A stretch of 64,000 bases of DNA. Origin: Alkalihalophilus pseudofirmus OF4 (lineage in GTDB: Bacteria > Bacillota > Bacilli > Bacillales > Bacillaceae_D). A program made the translations under genes and the position numbers. The stretch covers positions 2,046,001-2,110,000 of the forward strand of contig NC_013791.2 of NCBI RefSeq assembly GCF_000005825.2. The letters run 5' to 3'. Shown piece after piece: positions 18,011 through 26,529 of the stretch. The notes under the pieces were generated by a model. It saw only the letters and a list, made by a program, of their open reading frames with translations, did no database searches and was not told the origin of the DNA. Positions within the stretch are counted from its first letter, which is position 1. Each line of letters opens with the position of its first letter.

Positions 18011-18598
18011 CTATTCATGCTCTTTCCACAAACAATCGGTCATTTCAAACTCAGAAAATCTAGCTAAAAAGCTTGAACTTTCAGGGCTGCATGCATAAAT
18101 ACCAATGTTTACAGTTTCATTTCCAGAGAACAAATGAAAAATTCGCATTTGCTTAAAATCTATACCATCATACGAACACTCAATGCAAAAATCACTCTCT
18201 CGACGGCTTAATCTGTAATACATATGTTTTTGTTTTGAAGATATATCTATGGTTGCCCAATCGGAATATCCATTGTTCGTAACGACACTTCCAAGACGTT
18301 GAAACTGTTCATTTTCATATTCAATAGAAGCCTTGAACCAATTCTCACTATCTTGATAAATGATCACACCGCATTGGTCAAACCGCCCGTTATAATCAAA
18401 ATCCGTGCGCACTACGAATGAAAAATACTTTTCTTCAACAGGTAACAGCAACGCAGGAGCATTATCATTTTGAAAACCATAGTATGTACGTTGCCAAAAA
18501 TCCGTTTGTGGTTCTGTAGTAATTGCTACATTGTGATCTTGAATCTCAAACTTCTTAGGTTTAAAGATCCATTTATTATTATCACTTATAAAATTCAT
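18011..18598 (-). CDS. DUF1349 (concanavalin-like fold) protein
   Basis: 195-residue protein resembling the DUF1349 family: WQRTYYGFQNDNAPALLLPV, FSFVVRTDFDYNGRFDQCGVIIYQDSENWFKASIEYEN, and C-terminal IGIYACSPESSSFLARFSEFEM. The fold is a jelly-roll lectin/glucanase type; the biochemical role is unknown. AGGAGG lies just before the ATG. Single gene, convergent with the YebC-family gene. Confidence 0.85.
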   Translation of the reverse strand: MNFISDNNKWIFKPKKFEIQDHNVAITTEPQTDFWQRTYYGFQNDNAPALLLPVEEKYFSFVVRTDFDYNGRFDQCGVIIYQDSENWFKASIEYENEQFQRLGSVVTNNGYSDWATIDISSKQKHMYYRLSRRESDFCIECSYDGIDFKQMRIFHLFSGNETVNIGIYACSPESSSFLARFSEFEMTDCLWKEHE

Positions 18599-18730
18599 GC
18601 TGTACCTCCTAACAATATTAACACAAAGTAAATAATCACCTATTTTACTTGAATGTTAAGCGATCTTCAATTATTATTCATCATTCATTTATGTGTTACT
18701 AGATAGCAAACTACCTTGGTTCTATACGTA

Positions 18731-18764
18731 AAACAACAGCATATCTTGTGATGTGCTGTTGTTG
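18731..18764 (-). terminator. exoA terminator
   Basis: ACAACAGCA/TGCTGTTGT stem; on the minus strand it is followed by TTTTACG. Confidence 0.7.
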
Positions 18765-18818
18765 GTTTAGATGAGAATAGATATCCAGATTTACTATAAT
18801 TGTTAGAGCATGGTTTAA

Positions 18819-19574
18819 TTATATATCAAGTTCTAAGCCAATCGGACAGTGGTCGCTTCCTAAAACCTCAGCATAGATCGATGCTTCGTTAATCTTTTCT
18901 TTTAGCTGAGTGGAGACAATAAAATAGTCGATCCGCCAGCCAATATTTCTTGCACGAACATCTCTCATATAAGACCACCAAGTAAAAGCATCTGTCCGCT
19001 CAGGGTACAAATAACGGAAACTATCAATGAAACCAGATTCTAAGAGAGTCGTCATCTTCCCTCGCTCTTCTAGAGTAAACCCTGAATTGCCGTGATTTGA
19101 TCTGGCATTTTTCAAGTCAACCTCGGCGTGGGCAACATTTAGGTCTCCACAGTAGACAACGGGTTTATGCCGATCGAGATCTAGAAGATACTCTTTTAAT
19201 GCATCCTCCCATTCCAGCCGCTCTGGCAAACGAGATAAATCACGTTTTGCATTAATCGTATACACATTAACTAAATAAAACGAATCAAACTCCAAAGTGA
19301 TAATGCGGCCCTCATCCTCTGATTCTAGCTCACCTACTCCGTACCTGACGGAGATCGGCTTTTGTTTCGTGAATACAGCCGTGCCGGAATACCCCTTCTT
19401 CAATGCATAATTCCAAAATTGATGATAGCCGTCAAGCTCTAATTCAATCTGTCCCTCCTGCAGCTTCGTCTCTTGCAGGCAGAAGATATCTGCATTCTGC
19501 TCATGAAAAAAATCAAGAAATCCTTTTTTCACACAAGCTCGCAGGCCATTTACGTTCCATGAAATCAACTTCAT
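18819..19574 (-). CDS. exoA: Exodeoxyribonuclease III / AP endonuclease
   Basis: 251-residue Xth/ExoA enzyme for repair of abasic sites. Motifs in order: MKLISWNVNGLRA, IFCLQETKLQ (metal-binding Glu), GYSGTAVFTK, VVYCGDLNVAHAEVDLKN (catalytic Asp/Asn), TFTWW-like DAFTWWSYMRDVRARNIGWRID, and final LGSDHCPI (catalytic Asp-His). Length equals the B. subtilis protein within a residue or two. It lies 93 bp downstream of yodQ in the same direction but has its own ribosome site and terminator. Confidence 0.95.
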   Translation of the reverse strand: MKLISWNVNGLRACVKKGFLDFFHEQNADIFCLQETKLQEGQIELELDGYHQFWNYALKKGYSGTAVFTKQKPISVRYGVGELESEDEGRIITLEFDSFYLVNVYTINAKRDLSRLPERLEWEDALKEYLLDLDRHKPVVYCGDLNVAHAEVDLKNARSNHGNSGFTLEERGKMTTLLESGFIDSFRYLYPERTDAFTWWSYMRDVRARNIGWRIDYFIVSTQLKEKINEASIYAEVLGSDHCPIGLELDI

Positions 19575-19667
19575 TCCTACTCACAATCTCCCTTTCTATG
19601 CGATCGAATAAATCTTCCTTTTAAATCCTAGCATATTTTAAGACCGAATAGAATGAGAGTGACTTGC

Positions 19668-20948
19668 TCAGCCTTTCTCGTCGCCGCACCAACCAATGAT
19701 CGTGTGCGCAATCACTTCGGCACAAGAGAAGACCTTTTCAAGTTCAATATATTCGTTAGGGAAATGTGCTTTCTCTGTTACACCTGGACCAAATACAACC
19801 GTTGGAATGCTGCCAATTTCAGTTAAGAGACCTCCATCTGTGCCCCATGGTGAGGCCTCAATCACAGGTGGAACACCGATTACTTCTTTATATTTATCCC
19901 CGAGTAACTGCATAAATGAATGATTTGGATCAAGTGAGCCAGGAAGCCATCTGGCCCCGAACCACTCAAGGGTTACTGGAAACTCTTCGAACCAAGGATC
20001 TTTCTCGGCAAGCCTTAGGATCCATTGCTTCATTTCTTCTTTCGCCTCCTCAATAGTCTCCTCAGGCGACACTCCAAATCTGCCTTCCACCGTCACTAGA
20101 TCAGGTACAGAAGACGGCCAGTCTCCTCCATGAATTTTGCCTATATTGATTGGAATAGGAATAGGAATCGTTTGATATAACGGGTCCGTAATACGGTCGT
20201 TTCGAATCTTCTCCAGCTCTTTTATATGATTAATAACGGTCATGCTTTTTTCAATCGCGCTTACTCCTTCATACCTCGTCCCTCCGTGGGCAGATAAGCC
20301 TTTTACATGCAGCTTAAACCACATCGAGCCTTGCTGCTTAGGGAAAAACTTCATATTTGTAGGTTCCGGAATAATCGCTGCATCTGCTTTGTAGCCGCGC
20401 AAAAGAGCAGCAAGTGTCCCCGTCCCTCCACTCTCTTCTTCGATGACACTTTGAAAAATGACATCCCCTTTTAAAGAGATCTTCGCTTCTTGGATCGCCT
20501 GAATGGCTAGCAGGAGGGCAACATTGCCGCCTTTCATATCCGTCACACCACGCCCGTACATCTTCCCGTCTTTCACAACACCGCTGTATGGGTGGTCACT
20601 CCATTGCGTGACATCTCCTGCAGGAACTACATCAATATGTCCATTAAGGATAATGGACCTGCCGCCCCCCGTTCCCTTCAACACCCCGACTACATTCGGG
20701 CTGCCCCTGAACTCTGTTCTAGATGAGGCAAAATAACGATGGCTTGTAATTTCCTTTGCATCAGGTTCCCAAACATCTACTTCAAGTCCCATCTGCTGCA
20801 GGGTTTCAATGACGAGACTTTGAGCCCCTCGTTCATTCCCTTGAGTACTTTCTGCTTGAACAAAAACTCTAAGCAAATGAATGATCTCGTTCTTTTTTGA
20901 ATCAATACTTTGTTTAATCACTTGAGCCTTATTGATAGATGGCTTCAT
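19668..20948 (-). CDS. yodQ: M20-family deacylase YodQ
   Basis: 426-residue ArgE/DapE-type zinc amidohydrolase. Metal ligands visible: LNGHIDVVPAGD (first His and Asp), GRGVTDMKGG (bridging Asp), VIEEESGGTGTL (catalytic and ligand Glu), AAIIPEPT, and the C-terminal PWGTDGG / VFGPGVTEKAHFPNEYI (last His). As the last gene of the kamA operon it probably removes an acyl group in the N-acetyl-beta-lysine or downstream pathway; the substrate is not proven. AGGAGG, 7-base spacing; the start overlaps the yodR stop by 4 bp. Confidence 0.9.
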   Translation of the reverse strand: MKPSINKAQVIKQSIDSKKNEIIHLLRVFVQAESTQGNERGAQSLVIETLQQMGLEVDVWEPDAKEITSHRYFASSRTEFRGSPNVVGVLKGTGGGRSIILNGHIDVVPAGDVTQWSDHPYSGVVKDGKMYGRGVTDMKGGNVALLLAIQAIQEAKISLKGDVIFQSVIEEESGGTGTLAALLRGYKADAAIIPEPTNMKFFPKQQGSMWFKLHVKGLSAHGGTRYEGVSAIEKSMTVINHIKELEKIRNDRITDPLYQTIPIPIPINIGKIHGGDWPSSVPDLVTVEGRFGVSPEETIEEAKEEMKQWILRLAEKDPWFEEFPVTLEWFGARWLPGSLDPNHSFMQLLGDKYKEVIGVPPVIEASPWGTDGGLLTEIGSIPTVVFGPGVTEKAHFPNEYIELEKVFSCAEVIAHTIIGWCGDEKG

Positions 20949-21634
20949 GAATGTTCCTCCTTCCTCGGGTCAAGGACTTTAACCCTGTCAGCGATCGTAA
21001 GCTCTGCGCCTGTTGCAGCTATCACATCCTCTATCGTGCGGGGAGCGATAACCTCTTTTAATAGGAGTCCAGAAGATGTCACTTCAATCACTGCCATATC
21101 AGTAATAATCAATGATACACATCGCCTTGCGGTAAGCGGGAAGGAGCATTGCTTTACAATTTTCGGCTCACCGTCCTTATTCAAATGATTCATCAAAACA
21201 ACAACCTTTTTTGCTTTTTGCGCAAGCTCCATCGCTCCGCCAATTCCTGGCACTCGTTTTCCAGGAACAATCCAATTGGCAAGGTCTCCGTCTTCGCTGA
21301 CTTCAAGACCGCCAAGGAAGGTCATATCGAGATAGCCTGAACGAATAATTCCAAAAGCAATTGCGCTGTCAAAATAAGAAGCTCCGTGAACCGTCGTTAC
21401 CGGATAGCCCGCCGCATTACATAAAGTAGGATCTTCTTCTCCTTTTCTTGGTGATGGCCCCATCCCAAGCACCCCGTTCTCTGCATGAAATAGAACCTCT
21501 ACTTCCTGTGAAATATGATTTGGAATGAGCGAAGGGATGCCGATGCCAAGGTTAACGATCATGCCTGATTGTATTTCTTTAGCCGCACGATTGGCCATTT
21601 GATTTCTGATATCTACTCCCATACCCACTTCCAA
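20945..21634 (-). CDS. yodR: CoA-transferase subunit B (YodR)
   Basis: 229-residue beta subunit of a 3-oxoacid-type CoA-transferase, partner of YodS. Catalytic Glu lies in LFHAENGVLGMGP (SENG-like motif); also GMIVNLGIGIPSLI and GAELTIADRVKVLDP. A TTG at 21634 has AGGGGG upstream; ATG 21622 (MGVDIRNQ) is an alternative start. The gene overlaps the yodS end by about 20 bp, implying coupled translation of the two subunits. Confidence 0.9.
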   Translation of the reverse strand: MEVGMGVDIRNQMANRAAKEIQSGMIVNLGIGIPSLIPNHISQEVEVLFHAENGVLGMGPSPRKGEEDPTLCNAAGYPVTTVHGASYFDSAIAFGIIRSGYLDMTFLGGLEVSEDGDLANWIVPGKRVPGIGGAMELAQKAKKVVVLMNHLNKDGEPKIVKQCSFPLTARRCVSLIITDMAVIEVTSSGLLLKEVIAPRTIEDVIAATGAELTIADRVKVLDPRKEEHS

Positions 21635-22308
21635 TCGACCCCCTCGGTCTTAATAATGAGGTCCACAAAAATACCAGGAGTTGTAATTTCCTCTGGCGCC
21701 AGCTCTCCTGGTTCTACAATCTCCTCTACTTCGGCTATTGTAAATGTACCAGCCATTGCGACGAGCGGATTTGTGTTGCGGGCACTCGTTTCATAAATAA
21801 GGTTGCCAAATGTATCTGCTTTTTTGGCATATACAATGGAAACATCTGCTGTTAAAGCTGTTTCAAGTAAGTATTCTTTATTATTTAAGGTGACTTTCTC
21901 TTTTCCTTCTTCAATCATGCTGCCAAGACCCACATCGGTTAAAAATGCTGGAATGCCGACACCGCCGGCTCTAATCCGTTCAGCTAACGTTCCTTGTGGA
22001 GAGAATTCAACTTCCAATTCGCCTTCTGTCATCAACTGACCTGCCACTGGATTGGAACCAATATGGGAGGCTATCAACTTTTTTGCTTGTTTATTTTTAA
22101 TAATTTGTCCGATTCCAATATGCGGAAAGGCCGAATCATTCCCTATTAAGGTAAGATCCTTCACGCCTTTTTCTAACATTCCGCGAATAATGGTCGGCGG
22201 ATTCCCGATCCCTCCGAATCCGCCAAACATCACAGTTGAGCCATCGTGAATCACAGACAGAGCATCTGATAAGGTACCTATTTTATTTAACGACCTTTTG
22301 GCCTCCAT
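21613..22308 (-). CDS. yodS: CoA-transferase subunit A (YodS)
   Basis: 231-residue alpha subunit of a 3-oxoacid CoA-transferase. Conserved GGFGGIGNPPTIIRGM near the N-terminus, NKQAKKLIASHIGSNP, and EFSPQGTLAERIRAGGVGIPAFLT. ATG 22308 is chosen since GGAGG lies 7 bases upstream; an upstream ATG at 22323 overlaps that ribosome site. With YodR it would move CoA onto a beta-keto or amino acid intermediate of lysine breakdown. Confidence 0.9.
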   Translation of the reverse strand: MEAKRSLNKIGTLSDALSVIHDGSTVMFGGFGGIGNPPTIIRGMLEKGVKDLTLIGNDSAFPHIGIGQIIKNKQAKKLIASHIGSNPVAGQLMTEGELEVEFSPQGTLAERIRAGGVGIPAFLTDVGLGSMIEEGKEKVTLNNKEYLLETALTADVSIVYAKKADTFGNLIYETSARNTNPLVAMAGTFTIAEVEEIVEPGELAPEEITTPGIFVDLIIKTEGVDWKWVWE

Positions 22309-22329
22309 CTCCACTCCTCCCATCTTATC

Positions 22330-23676
22330 TCAGCTAGGCATTTCTAGTAGAATCTGCTCTATCGATTGTTTTAACCGGTGAACAATCTCATCTATTTCTT
22401 CTTTAGTAGTAATTAAAGGAGGGGCAATGATTACAGCATCACCGTCGCCTTTCGTCCGTGCTGTGCCGGCGGGATATATTAATAATCCATTGTTCTGTGC
22501 GGCTTTAACCAGCTTCTGTGTAAACCCTAATTGGCTGTCAAACGGCTTTTTTGACGAACGGTGCTGTACAAATTCAATGCCGACCATCATTCCCGCACCA
22601 CGTACGTCTCCAATACATGCGAAGTAGTTAAACAGCGACTTTAATTTTGTTTTCAAATATGTCCCATTTTCTTTTGATCTCTCAATCAGACCATGCTTCC
22701 TTACATAGCGTAAAACCGCTAAGGCCGTTGCGGCAGATTGCGGATTGGCACTATATGTGTGTCCGCTCATGATGAAATTGGAGCCGTTTTTAATCGGCTC
22801 GAGAACCGTCTCCGTACATAAGGCCGCAGCTATCGGGGTGTAGCCAGCACTTAACCCCTTCCCTAATGCAATAATGTCAGGCAATACGTCCCAATGATTG
22901 ATACCAAGAGGTGTACCGCATCTCGCAATTCCGGTCATCACTTCATCTGCGATAAACAAAATGTCATGCTCCCGGCAAATTTCCATGATGCGCTCGTAAT
23001 AGCCCGGAGGCGGAACAATCGCTGCCCCAGCCGCTCCGATAATCGGCTCAGCGATAAAAGCAGCGATATGCTCTGCACCGTTTTTTTCAATTGCAGTAAT
23101 AAGATCGTCTGCACATTTCAAATGACAAGCAGGATACGTTTCACCGAATGGACACCTGTAGCACGCGGGAGGGGCGACGACTGGATAATCGGCTAATAAG
23201 CTGTGAAACCGCTCGCGCCGCTTTTTATGACCAGACATGGACAGCGCTCCGATCGTAATGCCATGGTAACTGGTCCAGCGGGAGATGATTTTATTTTTTT
23301 GAGGCAGCCCTCTCTCTTGAAAATGCTGAATTGCTATTTTCATCGCTGTTTCTGTTGCCTCTGAGCCGCTGTTAACAAAAAAAGTATAATAATCCTCGTC
23401 TCCACCTGCCCATTCATTTAACTCACGCGCAAGCTCCTCTACAGCATCTGAGGTAAATTGAGACCGGTACACAAAAGAGACTTTCTTTGCCTGCTCATTC
23501 ATCGCTTCAATAATCTCCGCGTTGCCGTGTCCAATGCTTGCAGTCACAGCACCTGAGGCGGCATCGATATAAGCTTTTCCGTCCTTATCATATAAATAGA
23601 TGCCCTCACCGTGTGAAATGACTGGATAATTTTCATCTAACAACGGTTTAATGACAAGCGACTGATATTTTTTCAC
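22330..23676 (-). CDS. yodT: Class III aminotransferase YodT
   Basis: 448-residue PLP enzyme of the omega-amino-acid/acetylornithine class. Features: FVNSGSEATETAMKIA (PLP phosphate site), SRWTSYHGITIGALSMSG, FIADEVMTGIARCG (cofactor Asp), and IALGKGLSAGYTPIAA with the Schiff-base Lys. It probably transaminates the acetylated beta-lysine-derived amine in this operon. GTG 23676 is picked as start; a longer GTG frame begins at 23700 without a clear ribosome site. Confidence 0.88.
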   Translation of the reverse strand: MKKYQSLVIKPLLDENYPVISHGEGIYLYDKDGKAYIDAASGAVTASIGHGNAEIIEAMNEQAKKVSFVYRSQFTSDAVEELARELNEWAGGDEDYYTFFVNSGSEATETAMKIAIQHFQERGLPQKNKIISRWTSYHGITIGALSMSGHKKRRERFHSLLADYPVVAPPACYRCPFGETYPACHLKCADDLITAIEKNGAEHIAAFIAEPIIGAAGAAIVPPPGYYERIMEICREHDILFIADEVMTGIARCGTPLGINHWDVLPDIIALGKGLSAGYTPIAAALCTETVLEPIKNGSNFIMSGHTYSANPQSAATALAVLRYVRKHGLIERSKENGTYLKTKLKSLFNYFACIGDVRGAGMMVGIEFVQHRSSKKPFDSQLGFTQKLVKAAQNNGLLIYPAGTARTKGDGDAVIIAPPLITTKEEIDEIVHRLKQSIEQILLEMPS

Positions 23677-23718
23677 AAACCTCCCCACCCCTCCGCACAC
23701 TCGTTGCTGCTGCCATTT

Positions 23719-23991
23719 TTAAAAACGGAAGTAATTACGTTTTAACAGTTTCGGCTCTGCCATAAGTGCTTTATAAGAGATACAGTTCGGTACATTTTTG
23801 ATATTGATTAATACAAGGTGGTCTTCAAGTTCTTCAATTAATTGATCATCCTGATACATCATCCCGCACTCCGTACACTCAATGGTCGGAGTGTCGGTTA
23901 TTTCAATCGCCCTTGTGCCGTCTGGAAGCTCCCAATACACACTAGATGTCGTTTCTTTTGCGCTCTCCTCCTCGCACCAAACACATTGCAT
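23719..23991 (-). CDS. yokU: YokU-like zinc-ribbon protein
   Basis: 90-residue protein with two CxxC pairs (MQCVWCEEE at the start and IECTECGMMY near residue 38-41), a YgiT/MqsA-type zinc-binding arrangement, then a short helical and strand tail. The gene lies 3 bp after kamA; a yokU gene next to kamA is also found in B. subtilis. Function unknown; the tight spacing suggests it serves the aminomutase or its pathway (inference). Confidence 0.82.
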   Translation of the reverse strand: MQCVWCEEESAKETTSSVYWELPDGTRAIEITDTPTIECTECGMMYQDDQLIEELEDHLVLINIKNVPNCISYKALMAEPKLLKRNYFRF

Positions 23992-23994
23992 CCG

Positions 23995-25431
23995 TTACGC
24001 CTCCTTCTCTTTACTCTCCGGTTGTTCTGGTGGCTCCTCTTTCGACGCATTCTTTTTTAATTCTGCTTGGTACTTCTTTTCTTTCAGCTGGTCACGCTTT
24101 TCACGTTTATCTTTTAAAGTTGTATGTTCAGCAGTTGACTGATATGCCACGCGACGCTCATAACGCTTTAATGATTTTGGTGTTAATGTTGGCTGACTGT
24201 CGTTTAACAGAGAAGCAACGCCCACATCTGTATGCTTTAGAGCCGTATCTGGATATACGCCGTTAAAGTACTCATCAGCTGTACCTGCTGTATAATTTTC
24301 CGGCTCTGGATAGGTTGTAATTACGCCTTCAAAGTTACGAAGCACCACTTTATCGGGACTTTGAGAGATCATATAATTTGGCTGCAAGGTGATTTTCCCG
24401 CCGCCATGCGGAGCATCGACAACAAAGGTTGGTACACTGTAGCCAGAGGTATGCCCCCTTAAGCCTTCAATAATTTCAAGTCCTTTTGATACCGGCGCTC
24501 TAAAATGCCCGATCCCTTCTGATAAGTCGCATTGATAAATGTAATACGGTCTTACTCTAATTTTCACAAGATCCTGGCATAGCTTTTTCATAATTGGCAC
24601 ACTGTCATTAATGCCAGCAAGAATAACAGCTTGGTTTCCAACAGGCACGCCTGAATTGACAAGCATTTCACAGGCATTCTTTGACTCTTCAGTAATCTCA
24701 ATCGACGTATTAAAATGGGTGTTCAGCCAGACTGGGTGGTATTTCTTTAAAATATTGCACAAATTTTCAGTTATTCGCTGCGGGAATACAACCGGTGCAC
24801 GGGTACCGATGCGAATGATTTCTACATGCGGAATAGCGCGCAAATTCTTTAAAATATATTCTAGAATCGTGTCATTAATTAATAGTCCGTCACCGCCAGA
24901 AATTAAAACATCACGAACCTCAGGTGTGTTTTTAATATAGTCAATCGCCCCGTCTAATTGCTTTTTCGGAACCCCCATCCCAATCTGTCCGGAGAACCTG
25001 CGGCGTGTACAGTAGCGGCAATACATCGAGCATTGATTGGTTACAAGGAATAACACTCGATCTGGATAGCGGTGCGTAAGGCCCGCAACAGGAGAATCCT
25101 CATCTTCTTCTAACGGATCTTCCATATCGTATTTCGTTTTGTAAATTTCTTCTCCAATCGGCACCGACTGCATTCGAATCGGACATCTCGGATCATCTGG
25201 ATTCATTAAGGAAGCATAGTAAGGAGTAATATTTAAAGGAATCGTTTTTGTCGAAATACGCACGCCCTCTTCTTCTTCAGGCGTCAGATTGATTACTTGC
25301 TTTAAGTCATCTAACGTACGAATGGTGTTGGTGAGCTGCCAAATCCAGTCGTTCCACTGCTCATCTGTGACATCTTTCCATAAAGAAATCTCTTTCCAAT
25401 GACGATCAGGTTTGTATAAATCCATCCACAT
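23995..25431 (-). CDS. kamA: Lysine 2,3-aminomutase
   Basis: 478-residue radical-SAM, PLP-dependent enzyme converting L-lysine to beta-lysine. The radical-SAM cluster motif CxxxCxxC is Cys134, Cys138, Cys141 in TNQCSMYCRYCTRR; the glycine-rich PLP-lysine motif is DAPHGGGKITLQPN. The last 40 or so residues are an unusually charged Lys/Glu tail outside the core. First gene of the operon kamA-yokU-yodT-yodS-yodR-yodQ, with GGGGGAG 5 bases before the ATG. A perfect sigma-54 promoter lies just upstream, so expression should need sigma-54 and the activator at 26526. Confidence 0.96.
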   Translation of the reverse strand: MWMDLYKPDRHWKEISLWKDVTDEQWNDWIWQLTNTIRTLDDLKQVINLTPEEEEGVRISTKTIPLNITPYYASLMNPDDPRCPIRMQSVPIGEEIYKTKYDMEDPLEEDEDSPVAGLTHRYPDRVLFLVTNQCSMYCRYCTRRRFSGQIGMGVPKKQLDGAIDYIKNTPEVRDVLISGGDGLLINDTILEYILKNLRAIPHVEIIRIGTRAPVVFPQRITENLCNILKKYHPVWLNTHFNTSIEITEESKNACEMLVNSGVPVGNQAVILAGINDSVPIMKKLCQDLVKIRVRPYYIYQCDLSEGIGHFRAPVSKGLEIIEGLRGHTSGYSVPTFVVDAPHGGGKITLQPNYMISQSPDKVVLRNFEGVITTYPEPENYTAGTADEYFNGVYPDTALKHTDVGVASLLNDSQPTLTPKSLKRYERRVAYQSTAEHTTLKDKREKRDQLKEKKYQAELKKNASKEEPPEQPESKEKEA

Positions 25432-25465
25432 ATGATCTCCCCCTTTATCTACTCCCTAATAATAA

Positions 25466-25483
25466 AAGCAAGGAACGTGCCAA
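25466..25483 (-). promoter_or_regulatory. Sigma-54 (-24/-12) promoter of kamA
   Basis: Minus strand TTGGCAC-GTTCC-TTGCTT is an exact match to the TGGCAC-N5-TTGC sigma-54 consensus with invariant GG and GC. The implied start of transcription leaves a leader of about 25 bases containing the kamA ribosome site. Confidence 0.92.
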
Positions 25484-25503
25484 TTGTTCCTCTTTTGCCT
25501 AAA

Positions 25504-25515
25504 TTGGGCACCCAA
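25504..25515. promoter_or_regulatory. Inverted repeat upstream of the kamA promoter
   Basis: TTGGGCACCCAA, a 5+5 palindrome about 20 bp upstream of the -24 element. It could be an activator or repressor site; close for a looping enhancer. Confidence 0.35.
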
Positions 25516-25590
25516 GGCTGGTTTATCAACGTTTTTGGTTTTACCGAGACGTAAAAGAAATGGGCTGGGTCTTACTTGAATGAAAAAAAC

Positions 25591-25606
25591 TGCCGATTTT
25601 CTGGCA
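25591..25606. promoter_or_regulatory. Candidate enhancer (UAS) for the sigma-54 activator
   Basis: TGCCGATTTTCTGGCA (TGCC-N8-GGCA) lies about 110-125 bp upstream of the -24 element, the usual distance for an enhancer-binding protein with a Fis-type DNA-binding domain. Confidence 0.4.
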
Positions 25607-25627
25607 CTCTATAAGGAAAACCACCCC

Positions 25628-25673
25628 AAAAAAAGCTGCCTAATAATCAGCACTCGACTAATTATTGGCAGCT
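25628..25673 (-). terminator. Terminator after yodP
   Basis: Stem AGCTGCC-AATAATTAG / CTGATTATTA-GGCAGCT and T7 on the minus strand. It separates the activator-yodP unit from the kamA operon. Confidence 0.88.
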
Positions 25674-25689
25674 CGTTTTGTAACAGGTA

Positions 25690-26529
25690 TTAATTTTGTG
25701 ATAGATCCTTTACCCAAATATTCATATCCTCTAGATCCTCAAAAATGTAGCAATTATTCGTCAGCCTGCCCCCGTACGAATAGCTTAGCTGGAAAAAGGC
25801 ATCATTGATCCCAAATGATTTTGCACGAGCAAGGGAGAAGGCACAGTAAATACCTTTTTCCCTCAGCTCCTCTTCTAGCTTTAAGAGCAGATGCTTCATC
25901 AACCCGTGTGCTCTATGCTCTGGCAAGGTTGCACAATCCGTAAGTTCAGCATGATGAAAGGTTTCATTTACATCAGCCGACGCGGCACTGATAATCGTTC
26001 CTTCATACTCGGTCACACAGAAAAGACTGCCGCCCGCCATCATTTTGCGGACATATTCTGGCTGATCCATCGGCGTGGGATATACAGGAAACACCGTTTT
26101 ATATAGATGGGCCAATGCTTCTGCATCCACTTCTGTCGCTTTTCGCAATTGGTATAATAGTGGAAGATCATTTAGATGGGGCTTTACATATTTCTGTTGA
26201 ACCGCTTTTAAAATATCTTGCTCTTCTTGCCAAGCTGAACTTGTTCTCCTTGCGTCTGTTGTATAAAAGGTCATCACATGCGCATCACTTCCATTAAAAA
26301 ATCCTTCTAGCACACCTTCTAATTCAAACCCCTGCCTGAGAAATGCCTGCCATTGGCTAGCGGCAGATTGAACAATCACCTTTTCATAGTTCCCTGAATT
26401 GGCCTCTGTTAAAAGAAAGGCTGCGACGTCGTCTACATTGCCTCTAAACGATTCCACTCTAAGCCGCTTATTAAAATCATCTTTTGTAAGCTCCATTGTA
26501 AATGAAGGTTTTTGCACAGTTTCTGTCAT
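25690..26529 (-). CDS. ablB: Beta-lysine N-acetyltransferase (AblB/YodP)
   Basis: 279-residue protein matching the YodP/AblB family, which acetylates beta-lysine to N-epsilon-acetyl-beta-lysine. The C-terminal half is a GNAT domain: YQLRKATEVDAEALAHLYKTV, SADVNETFHHAELTDCATLPEHRAHGLMKHLL (acetyl-CoA loop HRAHGL) and FSLARAKSFGINDAFFQLSYSYGGRL. In other species the product is an osmolyte; here neighbouring degradation genes point to catabolism too. The start overlaps the activator stop (ATGA) and the gene ends in its own terminator, upstream of the kamA promoter. Confidence 0.9.
   Translation of the reverse strand: MTETVQKPSFTMELTKDDFNKRLRVESFRGNVDDVAAFLLTEANSGNYEKVIVQSAASQWQAFLRQGFELEGVLEGFFNGSDAHVMTFYTTDARRTSSAWQEEQDILKAVQQKYVKPHLNDLPLLYQLRKATEVDAEALAHLYKTVFPVYPTPMDQPEYVRKMMAGGSLFCVTEYEGTIISAASADVNETFHHAELTDCATLPEHRAHGLMKHLLLKLEEELREKGIYCAFSLARAKSFGINDAFFQLSYSYGGRLTNNCYIFEDLEDMNIWVKDLSQN

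Noticed and set aside
23946-24266. 106-residue plus-strand ORF across yokU and kamA
   Set aside because: Antisense to two genes with strong motifs; no ribosome site.
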